From NCBI GenBank assembly GCA_964404075.1, contig CAYOIM010000035.1:1-8961 (forward strand): DNA of 8,961 nucleotides, read 5' to 3'. Both the position numbers and the translations under genes were made by a program. Source of the stretch: CAYTED01 sp964404075. GTDB lineage: Bacteria > Patescibacteriota > Minisyncoccia > Moranbacterales > UBA1568. How positions within the stretch are numbered: the stretch's first letter is position 1; each line of letters opens with the position of its first letter. The notes beneath the pieces were generated by a model. It saw only the letters and a list, made by a program, of their open reading frames with translations. It had not been told where the DNA came from and ran no database searches. This document shows positions 7,024-8,961 of this stretch, one piece after another.

Positions 7024-7055
7024 GACTTTTCGATATTATTTTATCGAAAAGTCTT
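7014..7055. promoter_or_regulatory. Inverted-repeat cluster over the ATPase -35 box (possible operator)
   Basis: GAAAAGTC/GACTTTTC occurs three times in alternating orientation. GAAAAGTC (7014-7021) and GACTTTTC (7024-7031) form a palindrome with a 2-nt centre covering the -35 box. The second half-site is part of a perfect 14-bp inverted repeat, 7022-7035 against 7042-7055, with a 6-nt loop. The position suggests repressor binding, perhaps autoregulation. A transcript-end hairpin reading rightward is an alternative. Confidence 0.5.
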
Positions 7056-7128
7056 TTGATACAGTCCTCCACTGAAAAAACTTCCGAATTGCTTGCTTGA
7101 ACGAGAAAACAAGATGCGGCTAAAAAAA

Positions 7129-7224
7129 CGAGAGTGGCATTGGCATCCTCGCCGCGCTCGAAGGTCGCACCACCCTCTCCGAAGTGAATCGCGTGACGGA
7201 AGAGTGAGACGATGAAATGAAAAC
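7129..7224 (+). pseudogene. Right copy of the direct repeat: duplicated pilB C-terminal fragment
   Basis: 7141-7224 equals 5026-5109 exactly. In the pilB frame it still encodes the last 20-odd residues (ILAALEGRTTLSEVNRV) and the stop TGA at 7205-7207. The preceding CGAGAGTGGCAT is joined in frame after loss of 18 nt relative to the left copy. A TAA at 7121-7123 closes the frame upstream, so it is a fragment with no start of its own. Confidence 0.85.
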
Positions 7225-7264
7225 AGCCGGTCGTTCCGCTTTTGGAGCGGTTCGACCGCTGTTT
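7221..7264 (+). repeat. Intergenic hairpin repeat, copy C (best-paired)
   Basis: AAACAG plus CGGTCG on the left pair with CGACCG plus CTGTTT on the right (12 bp with one bulged C). A TT/TT internal loop follows, then inner arms CCGCT/AGCGG around TTTGG. It follows the duplicated pilB end exactly as copy B follows the real one. Confidence 0.75.
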
Positions 7265-7287
7265 CCAAAGGGTACATTTGAGGAAGC

Positions 7288-7319
7288 AAAAAGAGACTTC
7301 ATCATGAAATCTCTTTTTT
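7288..7319 (+). terminator. Strong Rho-independent terminator
   Basis: AAAAAGAGA (7288-7296) pairs with TCTCTTTTT (7310-7318), extended by TTCA/TGAA across one mismatch, with a TCA loop and a T-run. It follows the right pilB-end copy rather than the intact pilB, as expected if this was pilB's terminator before the intervening segment arrived. The A-run on the left arm would let it act in both directions. Confidence 0.75.
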
Positions 7320-7370
7320 ATTTGCTTGCAAGAGAGAGAGAGGGAGTAAAATAAAACCAAGAAAAAGTGA

Positions 7371-7430
7371 GAGCGGTTGTTCCCTATTTTTCACATCGGT
7401 CACTCCGCCTGCGGGCGGTGTGTCCGCTGT
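7371..7430 (+). repeat. Intergenic hairpin repeat, copy D (diverged)
   Basis: GAGCGGTTGTTCC opens as in copy A and CCGCTGT closes the unit. The interior is replaced by a different hairpin, CCGCC TGC GGGCGG, and extra bases. Recognisable by its ends and position only. Confidence 0.5.
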
Positions 7431-7453
7431 GATAAAATATCGTCCCCATTGGA

Positions 7454-7490
7454 CAGTTGTGCTTGCTTTTGGAGTAGTGCAACCGCTGTT
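7454..7490 (+). repeat. Intergenic hairpin repeat, copy E (diverged)
   Basis: Aligns with copy C at CTTTTGGAG and AACCGCTGTT. The outer pairing is kept by compensating changes (ACAG with CTGT, TTG with CAA). It lies 42 bp upstream of the lectin-like gene start, so it would be in its leader. Confidence 0.55.
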
Positions 7491-7532
7491 CGAAAAAATC
7501 TCACAAATAAATCAATAACAAAAGTAATCAAA

Positions 7533-8291
7533 ATGTCTATGTCGAACCAATCCCTCGCACAGAAAAGCGTCTACTGGCTGAAAGTCATCTCCCTCGGACT
7601 CATCCTGGGACTCGGTATCCAATTCGCCAGGGCATGGACTCCTCCGACAGCCGCTCCTCCGGGAGGGAATGTGAGTGGACCATTGACGACAGGAAATGGG
7701 GATCAAACAAAGGTGGGAGGGGATATTTTCCTCTCTGGAGCCGGGAGTCTGTATGCTGGACTCAAAGTAGCAGCTCCGTGGGTTTGCGTCGGGTCTGATT
7801 GTCGGAATGCCTGGCCACCAGGAGGAGGAGACAATCTCGGAAATCATACTGCGACGATCGATCTGAACATGAATTCGAAGAAAATTACCAATGTAGGATC
7901 GCCGACAATAGGGACAGACGGTGCGAATAAGGATTATGTGGATGGGAAAACAACAATGAAAGTTTTTTCTGGAATAATAACCCCGGGAAATTGTCTTTCG
8001 ACGTTTGACAGCAGTCATCAGCTCTGTCAAAATTTCTTCACCCAGACTGTTCCATTTCCAAGTGCGTTTACTTCCGCTCCCGATGTCATTGTATCTGTCG
8101 GAGCACCGCTAGATCCCGCTGGTTGTACTGGTTTTGCTGGCGATTCGTTTGCTGTCATAAAAGGCTCGGTGACGAAAACGGGGTTTACGGTCTCTTCAGG
8201 ATATAGTCCCCTTGCCAATTCTGCTTGTGGAGTTGAACATGAAGGGTGGGTGGCGCAACTCTCGGTACATTGGATGGCCATAGGAAATTAA
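7533..8291 (+). CDS. Secreted protein with C-terminal H-type-lectin-like domain
   Basis: The protein has 252 aa from ATG 7533; the frame is open to 7377, but the extra sequence is repeat-derived and lacks protein character. A signal peptide is clear: basic n-region, hydrophobic LGLILGLGIQ (21-30), cleavage likely after ARA (34). Next come a Pro/Gly-rich stretch (WTPPTAAPPGGN, then GPLTTGNGDQTKVGGD) and a tail-fibre-like segment IDLNMNSKKITNVGSPT with ANKDYVD (109-137). The C-terminal part (about 143-252) matches the H-type lectin pattern: TVPFPSAFTSAPDVIVSVG (172-190), VTKTGFTV (213-220) and QLSVHWMAI (242-250). Six cysteines (85, 90, 154, 165, 198, 232) suit an exported, disulfide-bonded protein. 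A role as a cell-surface adhesin or glycan binder is inferred. It ends at a bidirectional terminator. Confidence 0.75.
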   Translation: MSMSNQSLAQKSVYWLKVISLGLILGLGIQFARAWTPPTAAPPGGNVSGPLTTGNGDQTKVGGDIFLSGAGSLYAGLKVAAPWVCVGSDCRNAWPPGGGDNLGNHTATIDLNMNSKKITNVGSPTIGTDGANKDYVDGKTTMKVFSGIITPGNCLSTFDSSHQLCQNFFTQTVPFPSAFTSAPDVIVSVGAPLDPAGCTGFAGDSFAVIKGSVTKTGFTVSSGYSPLANSACGVEHEGWVAQLSVHWMAIGN

Positions 8292-8342
8292 TCAGACGAT
8301 CCCATTGCGCTTGATAGGTGGCGTAAAAGACTAAGACAAAAC

Positions 8343-8371
8343 AAAAAGACTTCAGTAACGGAGTCTTTTTT
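8343..8371. terminator. Bidirectional terminator
   Basis: AAAAAGACT (8343-8351) pairs perfectly with AGTCTTTTT (8362-8370); one wobble and one GC pair extend the stem around an AGTAAC loop. T-runs exist on both strands. It can end the lectin-like gene on the plus strand and the leftward RNA on the minus strand. Confidence 0.8.
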
Positions 8372-8394
8372 GTTACGAGAGACACGACTGAAAG

Positions 8395-8635
8395 AAAAAA
8401 ACAGAAACCCAGTCGAACTGAAGACAATCCACAGACATAGGAGCCCGCGGGAAGGATCAGCGTCGAGGTACGGCCCAGCATACACCAGCCCGCCCGATCT
8501 GGACAAAAAGATCCCATGACTGAAGAGAAAAGATAGTGCCCTCCAGCTGTCTTCAGTTAGACTGGATTTCCATTTGAAATCCTGTCAAACTTTGTCAAAG
8601 TGAGTCATATGCCGAGGACACCCCCTCAACACGAC
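8395..8635 (-). ncRNA. Candidate structured non-coding RNA, family unknown
   Basis: A near-consensus promoter (8641-8669) points into this stretch, and no reading frame of quality follows. The predicted RNA starts near 8635. Its 22-nt segment 8549-8570 is complementary to 8404-8425 (20 of 22), closing a loop of 123 nt. The closing arm is followed by seven T at 8395-8401, then the bidirectional terminator at 8343-8371, so the RNA would be about 240 or about 290 nt. Bases 8564-8570 can alternatively pair with 8576-8582 (GGATTTC/GAAATCC), which would exclude part of the long stem. I looked for tmRNA, SRP RNA and RNase P signatures and found none. Confidence 0.5.
8404..8428 (+). repeat. 25-nt repeat GAAACCCAGTCG family, copy 2, with inverted partner at 8549-8570
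   Basis: 24 of 25 match to 5819-5843. The inverted partner at 8549-8570 matches 20 of 22, so the unit 8404-8570 is a 167-bp segment bounded by inverted repeats. No target-site duplication is evident at its edges. Confidence 0.75.
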
Positions 8636-8640
8636 CCCGT

Positions 8641-8669
8641 ATACTAGCATAGCTTTGATTTTATGTCAA
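8641..8669 (-). promoter_or_regulatory. Near-consensus minus-strand promoter
   Basis: On the minus strand: TTGACA (8664-8669), exactly 17 nt, TAGTAT (8641-8646), with TG one base ahead of the -10. This is one of the best promoters in the window, and it points away from ruvB into a region without a protein gene. Confidence 0.7.
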
Positions 8670-8756
8670 CCCCGTTTCAAATTTCATTCAAAACCACACT
8701 CTTGTGGCTTATAAAAGGCATATTACGATGAATCGCGTCAGATACTCATCAAATAT

Positions 8757-8785
8757 TTGAAATCGGGGGCAACAGGTGGTAAAAT
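8757..8785 (+). promoter_or_regulatory. Promoter of ruvB
   Basis: TTGAAA (8757-8762), a 17-nt spacer and TAAAAT (8780-8785), with TG one base ahead (extended -10). The start would be near 8792, giving a leader of about 63 nt to ATG 8855. The end of that leader is an AT-rich run with recurring ATTCTA/ATTCCA-like words and no Shine-Dalgarno. Confidence 0.6.
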
Positions 8786-8854
8786 GAGTTTGTAGAGCCA
8801 TATTTTTCCATATCTTTCAAATCTCTATTCTAAATTCCATATTCTACATTCTTC

Positions 8855-8961
8855 ATGTTAACCTCTTCCGTCGAACAAAATGAGGATGTCGTTCTCGACA
8901 ATACCCTCCGACCGCAGACCTTCGCCGAATACATCGGGCAAGAAAAAATAAAAGCAAATCT
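8855..8961 (+). CDS. ruvB: RuvB, Holliday junction branch-migration ATPase (5' end only)
   Basis: RuvB is the AAA+ hexameric motor that, with RuvA, drives branch migration of Holliday junctions. Only 35 codons lie in the window. After a variable start, residues 18-35 read LRPQTFAEYIGQEKIKAN, the conserved RuvB opening (usual LRPxxLxEYIGQ), which precedes the P-loop. The frame is open to the edge. The start is fixed by the ATG at 8855, with family-typical spacing to LRP and the promoter upstream. No sign of ruvA or ruvC is seen in this window. Confidence 0.9.
   Translation, partial: MLTSSVEQNEDVVLDNTLRPQTFAEYIGQEKIKAN

Larger units (their letters stand above)
6977..7532. other. Intergenic region between the ATPase and the lectin-like gene
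   Basis: No gene is supported in these 556 bp. In order they hold the ATPase promoter, an inverted-repeat cluster (7014-7055), an unexplained stretch (7056-7128), the right copy of the pilB 3'-end repeat, hairpin repeat C, a strong terminator (7288-7319), a purine-rich stretch with (AG)n at 7331-7341, and hairpin repeats D and E. No convincing promoter was found just upstream of the lectin-like gene; TAAAAT at 7347-7352 has only poorly spaced -35 candidates. Confidence 0.7.
8292..8854. other. Intergenic region between the lectin-like gene and ruvB
   Basis: No protein gene is supported on either strand. It holds a bidirectional terminator (8343-8371), a candidate minus-strand structured RNA (8395-8635) with its promoter (8641-8669), a small hairpin (CCACA/TGTGG, 8694-8707) and the ruvB promoter and AT-rich leader (8757-8854). 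Confidence 0.7.

Noticed and set aside
6977..7360. N-terminal extension of the ATPase up to 7360
   Set aside because: The extension would read through the terminator, the hairpin repeat, the duplicated pilB end and the gene's own promoter; its residues resemble no domain.
7221..7490. CRISPR array
   Set aside because: Copies C, D and E are diverged hairpins with irregular spacing and no uniform spacers or cas genes.
7377..7532. N-terminal extension of the lectin-like protein from 7377
   Set aside because: The added residues come from hairpin repeats D and E, and the clear signal peptide begins only after ATG 7533.
8440..8520. SRP (4.5S) RNA, suggested by GGGAAGGATCAGC
   Set aside because: The conserved CAGG...GGAAGGAAGCAGC symmetric loop and complementary flanks are absent.
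8404..8570. Insertion sequence or complete MITE
   Set aside because: The inverted repeats are clear, but there is no transposase and no recognisable target-site duplication, so I list it only as a repeat and an RNA candidate.
8343..8635. tmRNA or RNase P RNA
   Set aside because: No tRNA-like 3' end with CCA, no tag reading frame and no GAGGAAAGUCC-type RNase P core were seen.

Overview
The window looks like chromosomal DNA of a Patescibacteria (CPR)-type bacterium. This is an inference from several features together: a pilin-assembly ATPase in an unusual tandem form, a degenerate DHH/NrnA-like protein, a DUF4143-type ATPase, an exported protein with a CPR-like N-terminus, the near absence of Shine-Dalgarno sequences, and many structured intergenic repeats. 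UGA is a normal stop here (pilB, the small membrane protein and the ATPase all end in TGA), which argues against the UGA=Gly lineages (Gracilibacteria, Absconditabacteria).

Layout: 1-492 (minus) is tsaE, cut by the window edge and carrying an in-frame palindromic insertion. Diverging from it is a DHH-family protein (704-1840) that has lost most of its metal ligands. A terminator and an extended -10 promoter precede a 1009-aa protein (2063-5092) containing two complete PilB/GspE ATPase modules in one chain.

After pilB comes a visibly AT-richer segment (about 5170-7128). It holds a two-helix membrane protein, a possible gene remnant interrupted by TGA, and an AAA_14/DUF4143 ATPase on the minus strand. 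The segment is bracketed by direct repeats of the pilB 3' end: 84 bp are identical at 5026-5109 and 7141-7224, 2115 bp apart. Only the right copy is followed by a strong terminator (7288-7319). The segment therefore looks like an accessory insert between pilB and its original terminator.

Beyond it is a secreted protein with a tail-fibre-like segment and a C-terminal H-type-lectin-like domain (7533-8291), ending in a bidirectional terminator. Facing it is a near-consensus minus-strand promoter (8641-8669) that would drive a structured non-coding RNA of about 240-290 nt. The window ends with the start of ruvB (8855 onward), which has its own promoter.

A hairpin repeat family with outer arms AGCGGTCG/CGACCGCT recurs five times between genes. 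The pilus motor and the lectin-like exported protein both fit a cell-surface attachment lifestyle; tsaE and ruvB are housekeeping genes. No tRNA, rRNA, CRISPR array or transposase was seen.
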